A stretch of DNA of 64,000 nt from JAGDVO01 sp964590075 [NCBI: uncultured Aquificales bacterium] (GCA_964590075.1 CAZPXS010000002.1:62001-126000), one strand, 5' to 3'. Shown: positions 26,823-39,640, numbered from the stretch's first letter. Program-made: numbers and translations. The notes: generated by a model from the letters alone, not told the origin.

Positions 26823-27893
26823 ATGGGTAAGGATGTTATAGCTCAGGTTATTTCGCGTACAAGTTGTTCCTCCGGGGGAAGTATACAGGCTATTCTCTTA
26901 GCTAAGGGTATAGGTGAACTTGGTTTTAAAGTTTACTTCGTATCTAAGGGCGGCGATTGTGAAAGTAGAGCTACTCAACTTGGTATTACTCATGTAACAC
27001 AGTCTATGAAGTGGACCCCAAAATCTATAGCTTCATTTATATCCTTTGTCAAAAAGAATAAGGTAAAGATTCTACATGCCCATAAGGGTAAGGCCCTTTC
27101 ATTTTCCATATTAGCCAATTTTATAATCGGGGGGTTAAAGGTCTTTGCCAATAGGGGAGTTTCCTACTCCCTTAGTTGGACAAATAGGTGGAAGTATAAG
27201 ATACCTTTTACTAATGGGGTTATATGTGTATCGAACCATCTTAAAAATGAACTACAGAGAAAGGAGGGAATTCCACCTTATAAGATATTCACTCTCTATG
27301 GTAGCGTTGATGATAGATTTTTTAGGAGCTATGATAGGAAAATGGCGGAAAGGGAACTTGGATTGGAGGATAAGAATTTTTATATATCCATGATCGGTAA
27401 TTTAAGACCTCAAAAAAGGCACGAGGTATGTGCTGAGGCTATAAGGAGGCTTTCAAAAAGGTTAAGGGGTTTAAAATTTATGGTTGCAGGTAAGGAGGAA
27501 GGGGTTATAGTTGATAGTTTGAAGAATCTTTTAGGGGATGATTTTATATTTCTTGGTTATAGAAGGGATGTTGAAAGGGTTATTGTAGCCTCAGATGTGG
27601 TTGTTAATGCTTCTTCCTTTGAGGGGATTCCTGGGGCAGTTAGAGAATCAATGGTTCTTGGAAGACCGGTTATCGTATCCTCCATCCCCGGTAATCTTGA
27701 GATAGTGGAGGATGGTAATACTGGCTTAGTATTTAGGGTCGATGATGTGTCTGAGTTAGAAAGAAGAATACTCTTTTTATGGAAGAATTCAAGAGTAAGG
27801 AGAATTCTGGCTCTTAACGCTAAAAGATTTGCAGGTAAGTTCACTTTAAAGAAAAGAGTGGAGAGTGTTCTGAAATTATATGGATGTATGTGA
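26823..27893 (+). CDS. Glycosyltransferase family 4 protein
   Basis: A 356-residue GT-B enzyme: N-terminal SCSSGGSIQAILLAKGIGEL acceptor-side loop, mid KILHAHKGKALSF, donor domain beginning MIGNLRPQKRHEVCAEAI, and NASSFEGIPGAVRESMVLG. It is of the type that builds LPS core or O-antigen. First gene of a three-gene run with a kinase-like protein and a GT2 enzyme, each overlapping the next. There is no good ribosome site before ATG 26823. Confidence 0.9.
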   Translation: MGKDVIAQVISRTSCSSGGSIQAILLAKGIGELGFKVYFVSKGGDCESRATQLGITHVTQSMKWTPKSIASFISFVKKNKVKILHAHKGKALSFSILANFIIGGLKVFANRGVSYSLSWTNRWKYKIPFTNGVICVSNHLKNELQRKEGIPPYKIFTLYGSVDDRFFRSYDRKMAERELGLEDKNFYISMIGNLRPQKRHEVCAEAIRRLSKRLRGLKFMVAGKEEGVIVDSLKNLLGDDFIFLGYRRDVERVIVASDVVVNASSFEGIPGAVRESMVLGRPVIVSSIPGNLEIVEDGNTGLVFRVDDVSELERRILFLWKNSRVRRILALNAKRFAGKFTLKKRVESVLKLYGCM

Positions 27894-28779
27894 AAGAAGA
27901 AAAGAGTATATGGATATAGCGAAAAGGTGCCTTGAGAGAGCTGGTTGGGAGTTTGATTATTTGGAGCCTGCAAGTTTTGGCGAAAAAAGTTTAGTCTATC
28001 TGTTTCATAGTAGGGAAGAGAAATACGTTATAAGATTGTATACGGATATTGTACGTTTTTTGAGAGTAGTATCTATACTAAAGAAAATAAGTAAATTTGA
28101 TATATCGGTTGACATTGTAGACTCTGGTTTTTTTATAGGTGACAGTAGATTGGTTACCGGATACACTATCGAAGCTTTCCTTGCTCCCTGTGCTAATCCA
28201 ACTTATGATATGAAGTGCGATTTTTTGGAGAGATTAGCGAAGTTCCACAATGGTACTACTATTAAAAATTTTATTGTTAGAAATGTTATCTTTAATTATC
28301 TTTTTGGTAAATGGAAGAAAAAGATTGTAGGATACACTGATTATATAATAAAAAAATTTCCAAAATATAGGAGGATATTGGAGATATCCTTAGATAGTAT
28401 ATTAAATTCGTCGGTTAAATCTATGATAAGTCTATGTCACAAGGATGTTGGGCTATTTAACATGGGTTTGAAAGACGGAAGGATTTATTTATATGATTGG
28501 GATGCCTGTTGGTTTTTCTTCCCATTTTTTGAGTTTGCAGAAGTTATTTATTTTTTTGAGCTTTTTCAGGATGAAAAGGCTTTGTCTATATATTTGAATA
28601 ATTTTGAGGAAGGTGAGGATTTATTGAAGGATGTTCGTGTTTTTCAAAGGATCTATATAATTTTTAGGACCGCTTTACATATAGAGAGAGATGAGATTGA
28701 TAGGGTTGATCCTATGATTGTATGGTTAGAGACCATAGAGGAAGGGGTGTGTGATGAAAAGAGCGAATCCTTTAGTTAG
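27880..28779 (+). CDS. APH/LPS-kinase-like phosphotransferase
   Basis: A 299-residue protein with the protein-kinase-like fold of aminoglycoside phosphotransferases and LPS core kinases. An N-lobe segment EEKYVIRLYTD carries the likely ATP lysine region, HKDVGLFNMG gives the catalytic HxDxxxxN loop, and IYLYDWDACWF supplies the metal-binding DxD. Because it lies between two glycosyltransferases and overlaps both (14 and 26 bases), it likely phosphorylates a core sugar, as WaaP-type kinases do (inference). Antibiotic phosphorylation is less likely from context. Confidence 0.68.
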   Translation: MDVCERRKEYMDIAKRCLERAGWEFDYLEPASFGEKSLVYLFHSREEKYVIRLYTDIVRFLRVVSILKKISKFDISVDIVDSGFFIGDSRLVTGYTIEAFLAPCANPTYDMKCDFLERLAKFHNGTTIKNFIVRNVIFNYLFGKWKKKIVGYTDYIIKKFPKYRRILEISLDSILNSSVKSMISLCHKDVGLFNMGLKDGRIYLYDWDACWFFFPFFEFAEVIYFFELFQDEKALSIYLNNFEEGEDLLKDVRVFQRIYIIFRTALHIERDEIDRVDPMIVWLETIEEGVCDEKSESFS

Positions 28780-29611
28780 TGTTATTATCCCAACATATAA
28801 CAGGGCTAATTTCATAAGGAGGGCTATAGATAGTGTTTTTATCCAGGATTACGAGAACGTTGAGATAATAGTGGTGGATGATGCTTCGACTGATAATACT
28901 GAGAGTATAGTTAGAGATATAAAGGACGATAGGATAGTTTATATCAAGAATGAGAGGAATCTAGGGGTTTCCGCCTCGAGAAATAGGGCCATAGGTATCT
29001 CGAGAGGAGAAGTTATAGCCTTTTTGGATTCCGATGATTACTGGCTTGAGGGTAAGTTAAAAAAACAACTCGCAAAACTTTTAGGTGATAGGGATATAGG
29101 TTTGGTGTATACTGGCGAGAGGTTCATCGATGATAGGGGTATAATTTTGAGGGATGAGATACCTAGGTATTCGGGTTATATATATGACGTACTATTAGCC
29201 AAGAACTTCATATCTCTTTCAAGTAGTATAGTAAGAAGGGATGTTCTCGATGATGTAGGGCTATTTTTAGAGGATCTTGATTATCGAGAGGATCACGAGT
29301 TATGGTTGAGGATTTCAAAAAAGTACAAGATAGACTATGTACCAGAGATACTTACGGTTAGGTATATTCATTCCGGTGGTAGATTAAGCGATAGCGTAGA
29401 AAGAAAGATAAGAGCTTTCTATAAAATATTGGATCTATATAGAGATGAGTTTAATAAAAAACCAAAAGCTTTTTCTAGACAACTTTACGAGGTCGGTAAG
29501 CTATATTTAAAAATTGGTAATAAGGAAGAAGCTAAGAAACAATTTATTAAGTCTTTTATTAAATATCCAAATTTTAATGCTTTATTGAAGTTTTTAAAGT
29601 GCTTTTTCTAA
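28754..29611 (+). CDS. Glycosyltransferase family 2 protein
   Basis: A 285-residue GT-A enzyme: VSVIIPTYNRANFI at the N-terminus, VVDDASTDNT, and the metal-binding FLDSDDYW. C-terminal part is the usual helical extension. ATG at 28754 follows GAAGGGG; a GTG one codon earlier is possible. It probably completes the core or repeat unit built by the two upstream genes. It meets the convergent O-antigen ligase gene after 18 bases. Confidence 0.9.
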   Translation: MKRANPLVSVIIPTYNRANFIRRAIDSVFIQDYENVEIIVVDDASTDNTESIVRDIKDDRIVYIKNERNLGVSASRNRAIGISRGEVIAFLDSDDYWLEGKLKKQLAKLLGDRDIGLVYTGERFIDDRGIILRDEIPRYSGYIYDVLLAKNFISLSSSIVRRDVLDDVGLFLEDLDYREDHELWLRISKKYKIDYVPEILTVRYIHSGGRLSDSVERKIRAFYKILDLYRDEFNKKPKAFSRQLYEVGKLYLKIGNKEEAKKQFIKSFIKYPNFNALLKFLKCFF

Positions 29612-29629
29612 TGTGTTTGTAGTTAAGAT

Positions 29630-30796
29630 TTAAATTGCTATGGAGATAAATAAAATAAGTTTTAACAATCTTGATGTTTGAGTAAAGTTTTCTGTTAAGG
29701 AATTTAATGTAAGAGCTAAAACTACCCAGAATGTAGCCTCTTTAGTTTCTTCTTTAATTATTTTTAAAAATTTTTTAGCTATGACTAGTACGTATGCTAT
29801 CTCGAATATGAATCCTAAGTATCCGAATTTTAACATTATGTCTAATGGTGTAAAATGGCAGCCTCCTTTTCTATAGTCACTTTTTAAGGTTTCGTCTAAG
29901 TTTTCCGGTTTCATTTTTAAGTATACGTCATCACTTGCCCCATAACCGTAAGGGTTATTTTGTATCAGTTTTATACATCCATCCATTATTTTCATTCTAC
30001 TTTCTACACTACTATCATTTTTTGTCATATTTACAAATCTTTCTTTTATCTGGTTAAAGTTTAAAATGATTATAAGTGCTAAACATATAGTTGTTAATAT
30101 ATACACTAGATAAGTATTAAATCTTATTTTGTGTTTGATTAATTTCGATATTAGGAATAATAAAACTGTGATTATGAAGGAAAGAGTAGAACCTCTACTT
30201 CCTGTTAAAATAAGAATTAAACTTACGGTTATTAGAAGGATATACTTTATCATACTTTTATTTTCCTGTAACTTTTGTGTTAAGAATATAGAAGAGATTA
30301 GTAGTATATTACCAAAATCGTTTCTATTTCTATATATTCCTGATATGTCTCCTATGGTGAATTTATTTAAAGAGTAAATCGTCGAGAGTATAGATAACGT
30401 TACGATTGGTGTAAATACTATATTCATTAAAAACTCGGTCTCGTATTTGGTTTTTAGGTAGATTGTGTATAGAGATAAGATCAGTATCTTAAACGTAAGA
30501 ATAATCGATCCAGATAAATCTATATTTTTAGGATTTATCAATGTGTAGACACATAAGACCAAGATTCCTAGTAATATAATGATGTATTCTATATTCTTCT
30601 TTGTATTTAATGTTTCTTTTATATACGATTTTACTTTTCTTACATTGAGTAATACATAGATTAGCATTATAATGTATATTATGCTATTTAACGTTTGAAA
30701 ACTTGGAAGTTTTGAATCTTTAATGGTTAATAAGATTGTATATACTATGATTATCAATAAGTCTAATTGATCTATTATTTTTCTATTTAAGCTCAT
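29630..30796 (-). CDS. O-antigen ligase/polymerase (WaaL/Wzy-like)
   Basis: A 388-residue polytopic inner-membrane protein with about 11-12 helices. The conserved ILTGSRGSTLSFIITV motif of the Wzy_C family is present, and the large periplasmic loop carries NNPYGYGASDDVYL and the KGGCHFTPLDIMLKFGYLG stretch where ligases have their conserved His. It could ligate O-antigen to lipid A core or polymerise repeat units; sequence alone does not decide. Very AT-rich compared with neighbours, as usual for such genes. ATGA overlap with the deacetylase gene. Confidence 0.82.
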   Translation of the reverse strand: MSLNRKIIDQLDLLIIIVYTILLTIKDSKLPSFQTLNSIIYIIMLIYVLLNVRKVKSYIKETLNTKKNIEYIIILLGILVLCVYTLINPKNIDLSGSIILTFKILILSLYTIYLKTKYETEFLMNIVFTPIVTLSILSTIYSLNKFTIGDISGIYRNRNDFGNILLISSIFLTQKLQENKSMIKYILLITVSLILILTGSRGSTLSFIITVLLFLISKLIKHKIRFNTYLVYILTTICLALIIILNFNQIKERFVNMTKNDSSVESRMKIMDGCIKLIQNNPYGYGASDDVYLKMKPENLDETLKSDYRKGGCHFTPLDIMLKFGYLGFIFEIAYVLVIAKKFLKIIKEETKEATFWVVLALTLNSLTENFTQTSRLLKLILFISIAI

Positions 30797-31833
30797 CTTA
30801 GTATTATTCTAGTTATTATTTTTTTTAGTAGTTCTAAATCTTTTCTCGGTGTATTTATTCTCTCTATTTCATATATTGATGTATTTTCGGTGATAGGTCT
30901 TTTTTTAGTTGTATATAAAGCGGTATATCCAGCTTTTTTTGCCATTTCTATGGATATATCGCTATATTCTCCAAAAGGCCAAGCAAGATGTATTATTCTT
31001 TTCCCTAATATATCTTCAAGAGTATCCTTTGCTCTTTTTAGGTCCATATAGATTCTATTTTTAGCCTCTTCTATGCTTTCGCTGTATCCTGTAATCTTGA
31101 TTGCTCTTTTTATATCGTTAATAGACAAACCCTTATTAAAGAGGCTTAATATACTTTCAATCTCATGAATGTACGGTTTAGTAGAGGGTATTTTGTGAAA
31201 ACTTTTGAATTTGAATATAGGTATTAGAGTATATCTACCAATAATTTTTTCTCCATATATTTTCTTGAGCCAAATGAATCTACCGTACTTTTGTGTGGCG
31301 GTCTTATTTATGTCCCATATATCTATTAGATCTAGTGGATATTCAAAAACTTTTATATGTTCGTGACCATGGGATTCAACTTTTAAGTTGCCTTTATCGA
31401 CCTCTATCAGCTCCTCTCTTGTCATGAAATGGTCTCTATAGCCGCTTGTTGATACTTTATTACCCATTGTGTTTGGATAAGCTTGATCAAGATCACTGAG
31501 GTTACATCTTCCTTCCCAGTAGTCGTATAAGGAGAATCTCTTTATATTCTTCTGATATATGTGGCTAGTAGCAACAAATACGGTTGCTTTTATCTTCTCT
31601 CTTCTCAGTATAGGTTCTACAAAGGCGTAGTTACTGTAAAAGCCGTCGTCAAAGGTAATTGCAACTTCGGGTTTCTTTGGCATAGATTTGGTGAGTATCC
31701 TTTCAGCTACAGTATCAATATCAACGATCTTAAAGTACTCTTTGAGTAGTTTTATCTGTTTTTCAAAATAACTAACCGTGGGACCGTCAAGCCCACTTAG
31801 GCTAACGTTATGAAAGTATAAAACACAGAGCAT
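30793..31833 (-). CDS. Polysaccharide deacetylase (NodB homology, CE4)
   Basis: A 346-residue carbohydrate esterase 4 protein. Motif 1 is AITFDDGFYSN (catalytic Asp-Asp), motif 2 ESHGHEH (metal His pair), and motif 3 LAWPFGEYSD; there is no signal peptide, so it may act in the cytoplasm or membrane-associated. Such proteins remove acetyl groups from surface polysaccharide sugars. A 130-residue insertion separates motif 2 from motif 3. It follows nth by one base and overlaps the O-antigen ligase gene by four, so it is within the comF-rsmE-nth transcript. Confidence 0.87.
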   Translation of the reverse strand: MLCVLYFHNVSLSGLDGPTVSYFEKQIKLLKEYFKIVDIDTVAERILTKSMPKKPEVAITFDDGFYSNYAFVEPILRREKIKATVFVATSHIYQKNIKRFSLYDYWEGRCNLSDLDQAYPNTMGNKVSTSGYRDHFMTREELIEVDKGNLKVESHGHEHIKVFEYPLDLIDIWDINKTATQKYGRFIWLKKIYGEKIIGRYTLIPIFKFKSFHKIPSTKPYIHEIESILSLFNKGLSINDIKRAIKITGYSESIEEAKNRIYMDLKRAKDTLEDILGKRIIHLAWPFGEYSDISIEMAKKAGYTALYTTKKRPITENTSIYEIERINTPRKDLELLKKIITRIILR

Positions 31834-31834
31834 T

Positions 31835-32488
31835 CTATCTCCTCCTTTTTACACCTACCTTTGGACAATCCATACTGAACGGGCATTCGGAACATTTTGG
31901 TGAAATGGGTGTACATACTTTTTTGCCAAAGGATACAAACATCTTATTTATGGTTTTCCAGTACTTTTTGTGTAAAATCTTTTTAAGTTCTTCCTCCGTC
32001 TTATGAGGATCTTTGGTCGATACGAGTCCCATTCTGTTTGATATTCTGTGTACATGTGTGTCAACACATATACCATCCTTATTGAAGGCTTCAGTTATGA
32101 CAAGATTCGCTGTTTTTCTTCCAACCCCTTTTATTTTTAGAAGTTCTTCCAATCTATCAGGAACCTTACCACCATAATTTTCAATAAGAATCTTAGCGAT
32201 TTCTTTTAAAGTTTTTGCTTTGTTTCTATAAAAACCTACCGGATATATGATTTTCTGAAGTTCTTCTTCATCCATATTCATCAGATCTTCTGGGTTTCTT
32301 ATCCTTTCAAATAGTCTATTACTTACAACTTCAGTCAACTCATCCTTTGTTCTTAAACTCAAGATGCAGGATACAAGAATCTTAAATGGATCTTTTTCTT
32401 TTTTTGCCATCTCTGAGACAAAGGGTTTTGATAATTCTGGGTAAATTTCTTTAAGCTTGGTAAATATAAGATCTATCTTATCTTTCAT
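31835..32488 (-). CDS. nth: Endonuclease III, DNA repair glycosylase/AP lyase
   Basis: A 217-residue HhH-GPD enzyme for oxidised pyrimidines. The helix-hairpin-helix motif [13 protein letters not shown] with catalytic Lys, the active Asp in [16 protein letters not shown], and the C-terminal 4Fe-4S cluster cysteines ([18 protein letters not shown]) are all present. Overlaps rsmE by ATGA on the same strand. Confidence 0.95.
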   Translation of the reverse strand: MKDKIDLIFTKLKEIYPELSKPFVSEMAKKEKDPFKILVSCILSLRTKDELTEVVSNRLFERIRNPEDLMNMDEEELQKIIYPVGFYRNKAKTLKEIAKILIENYGGKVPDRLEELLKIKGVGRKTANLVITEAFNKDGICVDTHVHRISNRMGLVSTKDPHKTEEELKKILHKKYWKTINKMFVSFGKKVCTPISPKCSECPFSMDCPKVGVKRRR

Positions 32489-33189
32489 GGGTCACAGATA
32501 TACCTTAAAACCGATGTGATGTAAATAGCACTAGTTTCCGCTCTGAGTATAACCTTTCCCAGGGATACATCTACAAATCCTTTCTCTTTTAGCATCATAA
32601 CTTCCTCCTCCTCTAAACCACCCTCCGGTCCAATTAGAATACTTATACTATCTAAATTCTTCACTTTGTCTATCACCTCTTTTAATTTTCTATCCGATTT
32701 TTCCCATAAAACTAAACCGAAGGATACTTTATCTATCTTCTCTAAACTAACCGGTTCATTTATGATTGGTAATATAGCTCTTCCAGATTGTTTCAGGGCT
32801 TCTTGAGATATTTTGATCAATCTTTTTAATTTATCTTTGCCAAATTTTACAACAACTCTCTTTGTTGTTACAGGTGTTATAGAGTATACTCCAAGTTCTG
32901 TTACTTTTTGTACCATTAGTTCGAATTTATCGTTTTTTATTAATGAGAGAAATAGATTTATTTTTATAGGTAGTTCTCTATGCGTTATATCATTGACTTT
33001 TTCTATTCTTACTGTTTTATTTTTTATATCTAGAATTCCAATTGCTTCAAATCCTCTTCCATTTACCACAAGAATATTTTCCTCTTTTTTGACTCTTCTT
33101 ACTTTGATATGTAAAAGCTCATCTTTTGGTATTCTTATCACTTTTCCTTCTTTTAAATCTTCATCTAAAAATATTCTTATTTTACTCAT
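32485..33189 (-). CDS. rsmE: 16S rRNA m3U1498 methyltransferase
   Basis: A 234-residue SPOUT methyltransferase of the RsmE family: N-terminal PUA-like part and C-terminal knot with [13 protein letters not shown] and [16 protein letters not shown]. It methylates U1498 of 16S rRNA. It overlaps comF by eight bases and nth by four. Length is typical. Confidence 0.94.
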   Translation of the reverse strand: MSKIRIFLDEDLKEGKVIRIPKDELLHIKVRRVKKEENILVVNGRGFEAIGILDIKNKTVRIEKVNDITHRELPIKINLFLSLIKNDKFELMVQKVTELGVYSITPVTTKRVVVKFGKDKLKRLIKISQEALKQSGRAILPIINEPVSLEKIDKVSFGLVLWEKSDRKLKEVIDKVKNLDSISILIGPEGGLEEEEVMMLKEKGFVDVSLGKVILRAETSAIYITSVLRYICDP

Positions 33190-33904
33190 AGTGTATCGTT
33201 CTTGCTATAACTAGTGATATGATTTTTACTTCTGGATTTATGTTCTTTATTTCTTTTGCCACTTCGTTTATTGTTGCCATGGTTGTTATTACGTCGTCTA
33301 CTAGAATTATGTTTCTAAATGGTATTTTTGAAATACATTGAAAGCTATCCTTTACAGTTTTTTCTCTTTCTGCTTTTGTTAGGGATTTTTGGCTTTTTGT
33401 ATATCTCTTTTTAATAACTATTTTGTCTACAAATCTATATCCTGTTATTTTGCTTATTAGTTTTGCTATTTCGAGGGTATGATCGAATCCTCTCTTAAAT
33501 ACCTTAAATGGGTGATTTGGAACTCTCGTGAGAATAGTCTCTTCTATGGGTATATTTTCGTGTAGTGATAGTTTGTAGGGGAGATACTTTTTTATCAGAA
33601 ATTCTAAGGCTCTTTTAGCTCTGATACTGGCCTTTTCTTTTAGTTTTATTATTATGGGAGAGATTTCGTCGTACCTAAAGAGAGAGATGGTAAGATCTGG
33701 TACTACAGATTCACCGAGACAGTTTTTACAGAAGGGAGTATGACTCTTCTTTTGAGGATGGCCACATTTTAGGCACTGCCAGAGTATGGGTCTTATTCTA
33801 TCGAGACATTTATCGCATAGGAATTTTTCTTCCTCCTCGCATATTATACACTTTTCCGGGTATAGGATGTTAAAAAATCTGCCTATCAATTGTATTATCT
33901 CCAT
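33182..33904 (-). CDS. comF: ComF-family phosphoribosyltransferase-like protein
   Basis: A 240-residue ComF/GntX-type protein. The N-terminal double zinc ribbon has CIICEEEEKFLCDKC and CLKCGHP...FCKNC; the C-terminal type I phosphoribosyltransferase signature is IILVDDVITTMATI (usual VDDVxTTG, the Gly being absent). ComF helps natural DNA uptake in competent bacteria, but wide conservation suggests other roles as well. First gene of the minus-strand run with rsmE and nth, 38 bases from the divergent glycosyltransferase. Confidence 0.87.
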   Translation of the reverse strand: MEIIQLIGRFFNILYPEKCIICEEEEKFLCDKCLDRIRPILWQCLKCGHPQKKSHTPFCKNCLGESVVPDLTISLFRYDEISPIIIKLKEKASIRAKRALEFLIKKYLPYKLSLHENIPIEETILTRVPNHPFKVFKRGFDHTLEIAKLISKITGYRFVDKIVIKKRYTKSQKSLTKAEREKTVKDSFQCISKIPFRNIILVDDVITTMATINEVAKEIKNINPEVKIISLVIARTIHYE

Positions 33905-33942
33905 GGTTAGAATAATATATCTTAGGAGGGGTTAAATAAAGT

Positions 33943-34839
33943 ATGATAAATTGGTTTAAGAAAAAGCTAAGGAAAAAGAAGGAAAAGATAAAGGACCTAT
34001 TTTATGAGAGGTTGTATAACTATTATTCTCTACATTCTCCCAGTAGCCTTGATGGTAAACTGGTAGATGGTAGGGAACTGATAGTCTCTTTAACTTCTTA
34101 TCCTAAAAGGTTTGAGAAACTCCATATAGTTATTGAATCTTTGATGAGACAGATCCTGAAACCAACAAGGGTAGTTCTATGGTTGTCGAAAGAGGAGGTA
34201 CCTGATTTAGGTGTAATTCCATATAATGTGAGAAAATATATGGATAGGGGCCTAGAGATAAGATTTGTAGGAGAAAACTATAGATCTTACAATAAACTTG
34301 TCTATGCCGTTTCAGAGTTTAGAGAATCTATAATTATTACCGTTGATGATGATACAATATACTTAGACTATTTCTTAAGAGAGCTGTATAACAGGTGGCT
34401 TAAATATCCTGACTGTATAGTTGCATATTCCTGCAAGGTTGTAAGACTCAAAGATAAGAGGGAACTTATGTCCTATAGGGATTGGACGCTTGCTGATATT
34501 AATGTTCCTTCCCATAAACTGATTCAACTTGGCTATGCTGGGGTTTTGTATCCACCGGGTAGTCTTCATGATGATGTAACAAGATCAGATCTCTTTATGG
34601 AACTTGCTCCTACCGCTGATGATATTTGGTTTAAGGCTATGGCCTTGTTGAGGGGCACAAAGGTTGTTATGGTCTATGATAGGTACCATGAGTTTCCTGT
34701 GATAAGAAGCATGGATAGAATTGGTTTATATAGAATAAACGTTTCTCAAAATCAAAACGACATCCAGGCTAAGAGGGTTTTTGACTACTACGATCTATAT
34801 AGGTATCTGTGGGAGGATGATGTCAACCAATATAGATAG
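33943..34839 (+). CDS. Glycosyltransferase-like protein with GT-A fold
   Basis: A 298-residue protein. The N-terminal ~25 residues are strongly basic (KKKLRKKKEKIK), then SLTSYPKRFEKLHIVIESL, ILKPTRVVLWLS, and a DxD-type metal site IITVDDDTIY. This pattern matches a branch of GT2-like enzymes found in LPS loci. ATG at 33943 follows AGGAGGGG. It overlaps the downstream thiolase gene, so it is in the same operon, which is unusual for an envelope gene. Confidence 0.75.
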   Translation: MINWFKKKLRKKKEKIKDLFYERLYNYYSLHSPSSLDGKLVDGRELIVSLTSYPKRFEKLHIVIESLMRQILKPTRVVLWLSKEEVPDLGVIPYNVRKYMDRGLEIRFVGENYRSYNKLVYAVSEFRESIIITVDDDTIYLDYFLRELYNRWLKYPDCIVAYSCKVVRLKDKRELMSYRDWTLADINVPSHKLIQLGYAGVLYPPGSLHDDVTRSDLFMELAPTADDIWFKAMALLRGTKVVMVYDRYHEFPVIRSMDRIGLYRINVSQNQNDIQAKRVFDYYDLYRYLWEDDVNQYR

Positions 34840-35563
34840 GATTATTTCAAGGTTCTTTGGAAGAGCGATCCATGGTTACGATATGTTAGTGGAGGGTGAT
34901 AGGGTTGTAGCTGGGTTATCGGGTGGTTCCGATAGTATCACAATGGTTTACTGGCTGGCGGAATGGAGAAAAAGGTTAGGTTTTAACTTCGATTTGGTAG
35001 TATACAGTCTTATTTTGGATTTTGGGAAGGATAGTAATAAAGAATACCGTTTGAGAGAATTCTGTAGAGAGATAGGGGTTGATTTAGAAATAGTCAAGGT
35101 AAGGGCCGAGGAGGTTATATCTCCTGATAGGGCCTGTTATACTTGTTCAAGGTTTAGGAGGATCTCGATATTTAGATTTGCGGAAAGAAACGGCTTTAAT
35201 AAGATAGCGTTAGGACACAATAGGGATGATCTAGTTACCACCTTCTTTATGAATATGTTCTTCCATGGTGAGATTGCTACGCTAAAGCCAGTTCAGAGTA
35301 TGTTTGATGGCAAGTTTCAGATAATTAGACCACTTATCTTTTTGAGGAAAGAGACTATAAGGAAGTGGTTGAAGAACAAAGGTTTTTCAGAGATAGAGGA
35401 TTACTGCCCCTATAAACATGACAATTATAGAGCAAAAGTAGAAGATATAGTTTTTAATGTGATATATCCTTTAAATGAAAAGGTGAGGAATAATGTTTTT
35501 AAGTCGATTTTTAATGTCAAGTTAGAGTTTTTACCGGAAAAACCAAAAAAGGGGAGGTTTTAA
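34820..35563 (+). CDS. ttcA: TtcA-family tRNA thiolation protein
   Basis: About 247 residues of the TtcA/TtuA adenine-nucleotide-alpha-hydrolase fold. The ATP PP-loop is AGLSGGSDSI, then the cluster cysteines CYTCSRFRR and the third Cys in DYCPYK, plus ALGHNRDD. TtcA makes 2-thiocytidine-32 with a 4Fe-4S cluster; TtuA and other relatives thiolate other positions, so the exact target is not certain. GGGAGG at 34811-34816 is close to ATG 34817 and 34820; start choice is uncertain by one codon. It overlaps the upstream glycosyltransferase end by 20 bases and the downstream gene by the TAATG junction. Confidence 0.87.
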   Translation: MSTNIDRIISRFFGRAIHGYDMLVEGDRVVAGLSGGSDSITMVYWLAEWRKRLGFNFDLVVYSLILDFGKDSNKEYRLREFCREIGVDLEIVKVRAEEVISPDRACYTCSRFRRISIFRFAERNGFNKIALGHNRDDLVTTFFMNMFFHGEIATLKPVQSMFDGKFQIIRPLIFLRKETIRKWLKNKGFSEIEDYCPYKHDNYRAKVEDIVFNVIYPLNEKVRNNVFKSIFNVKLEFLPEKPKKGRF

Positions 35564-36630
35564 TGTCTGTTAAGGCTAATGCGAGTTACGATATAGATAA
35601 GGATTACTACTGGAATTTTGAGAATGGACCGAGATACTCTGGTGGTTATCCTGTTGGTTTAAAGAGGGAACCTATAAAGGTATGGGATAGGGTGGTTGAT
35701 TTTCCCCTATTTATCCCTGCCGGGCTACTTTTAAACGGTAAATGGGTACTTTTCTATGAGAGGATGGGTTTTCCTGCTCTCGTTTATAAGACTGTGAGAA
35801 CCAAAGAGTTTCCATCGCACCCGATGCCGAACTGCTTATTCGTAAAAACCGATGTCTTTGACCCTATAAACATACCCGATGTAGTATATGCCCCCTACGA
35901 TTATGAACCTGATGATGTGAGAGAGGTTACCATAACTAATTCCTTCGGTATGCCCTCAAAGGATCCGAAGTGGTGGCAGATGGATATAGATGATATTTCC
36001 AGGAATTTGTCCGATGGAACATTATTTATAGTAAGTGGTGTAGGTACGATCGAGAATTTCGGTAGTTTGGTTGAGGATTTTAAGAGAGTTGCTGCTATGA
36101 TAGCGGAGCTTGATAGGGTTGACGCGGTGGAGTTAAACTTCTCCTGTCCCAATGTGGAAGGTGATGAAGGTATGCTCTATATGGATCCTGAGGTATCGAG
36201 AGATATAGTTAGGGCGGTAAAAAGGGAGATAAAAGGTAAGCCCCTGATAGTTAAGATAGGACTTTTACTAGGTGAGAGATTGAGAAAGTTCATAAAGCAT
36301 GTGGGCCCCTTCGTTGATGCCATAGGTGGCATAAATTCAATTTCTCTAAGAGTTCTGAGGCCAGATGGGTCACCGGCTCTTGGAGAGGATAGGAGAAGAA
36401 GCGGAGTTTGTGGTTATGCTCTTATAGAGTGTACGAGGATTTTCGTTAGAGAACTAGTTAGTTTAAGGAAGGAATACAAAATGGACTGGTATATATTTGC
36501 GACAGGTGGTGTTACAACTAAGGAATACTTTGATTTGATAAGAGGTGAAGGTGCGGATCTCGTTGGTAGCTGTGTTGGAGCTATGTTTGATCCTGAACTT
36601 GCCATAAAAATAAGGGGTTACGAAAAATAG
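35563..36630 (+). CDS. Dihydroorotate dehydrogenase-like flavoprotein
   Basis: A 355-residue FMN TIM barrel of the PyrD superfamily. Supporting motifs: FPLFIPAGLL near the N-terminus, VELNFSCPNVEGDEG (catalytic Cys/Ser loop), KPLIVKIGLL, and the FMN phosphate site ATGGVTTKEYFDLIRGEGAD. It is longer at the N-terminus than class 1 PyrD (about 310 residues) and diverges from both PyrD classes, so a different substrate is possible. Coupled with ttcA by TAATG. pyrF lies elsewhere (10.3 kb), so a pyrimidine role is not shown by context. Confidence 0.72.
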   Translation: MSVKANASYDIDKDYYWNFENGPRYSGGYPVGLKREPIKVWDRVVDFPLFIPAGLLLNGKWVLFYERMGFPALVYKTVRTKEFPSHPMPNCLFVKTDVFDPINIPDVVYAPYDYEPDDVREVTITNSFGMPSKDPKWWQMDIDDISRNLSDGTLFIVSGVGTIENFGSLVEDFKRVAAMIAELDRVDAVELNFSCPNVEGDEGMLYMDPEVSRDIVRAVKREIKGKPLIVKIGLLLGERLRKFIKHVGPFVDAIGGINSISLRVLRPDGSPALGEDRRRSGVCGYALIECTRIFVRELVSLRKEYKMDWYIFATGGVTTKEYFDLIRGEGADLVGSCVGAMFDPELAIKIRGYEK

Positions 36631-36647
36631 ATTAGGGGTTATACTGG

Positions 36648-39640
<2,993 letters not shown>

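Noticed and set aside
27880-28779. Aminoglycoside resistance kinase
   Set aside because: The fold is shared, but the position between two LPS glycosyltransferases makes a core-sugar kinase more likely.
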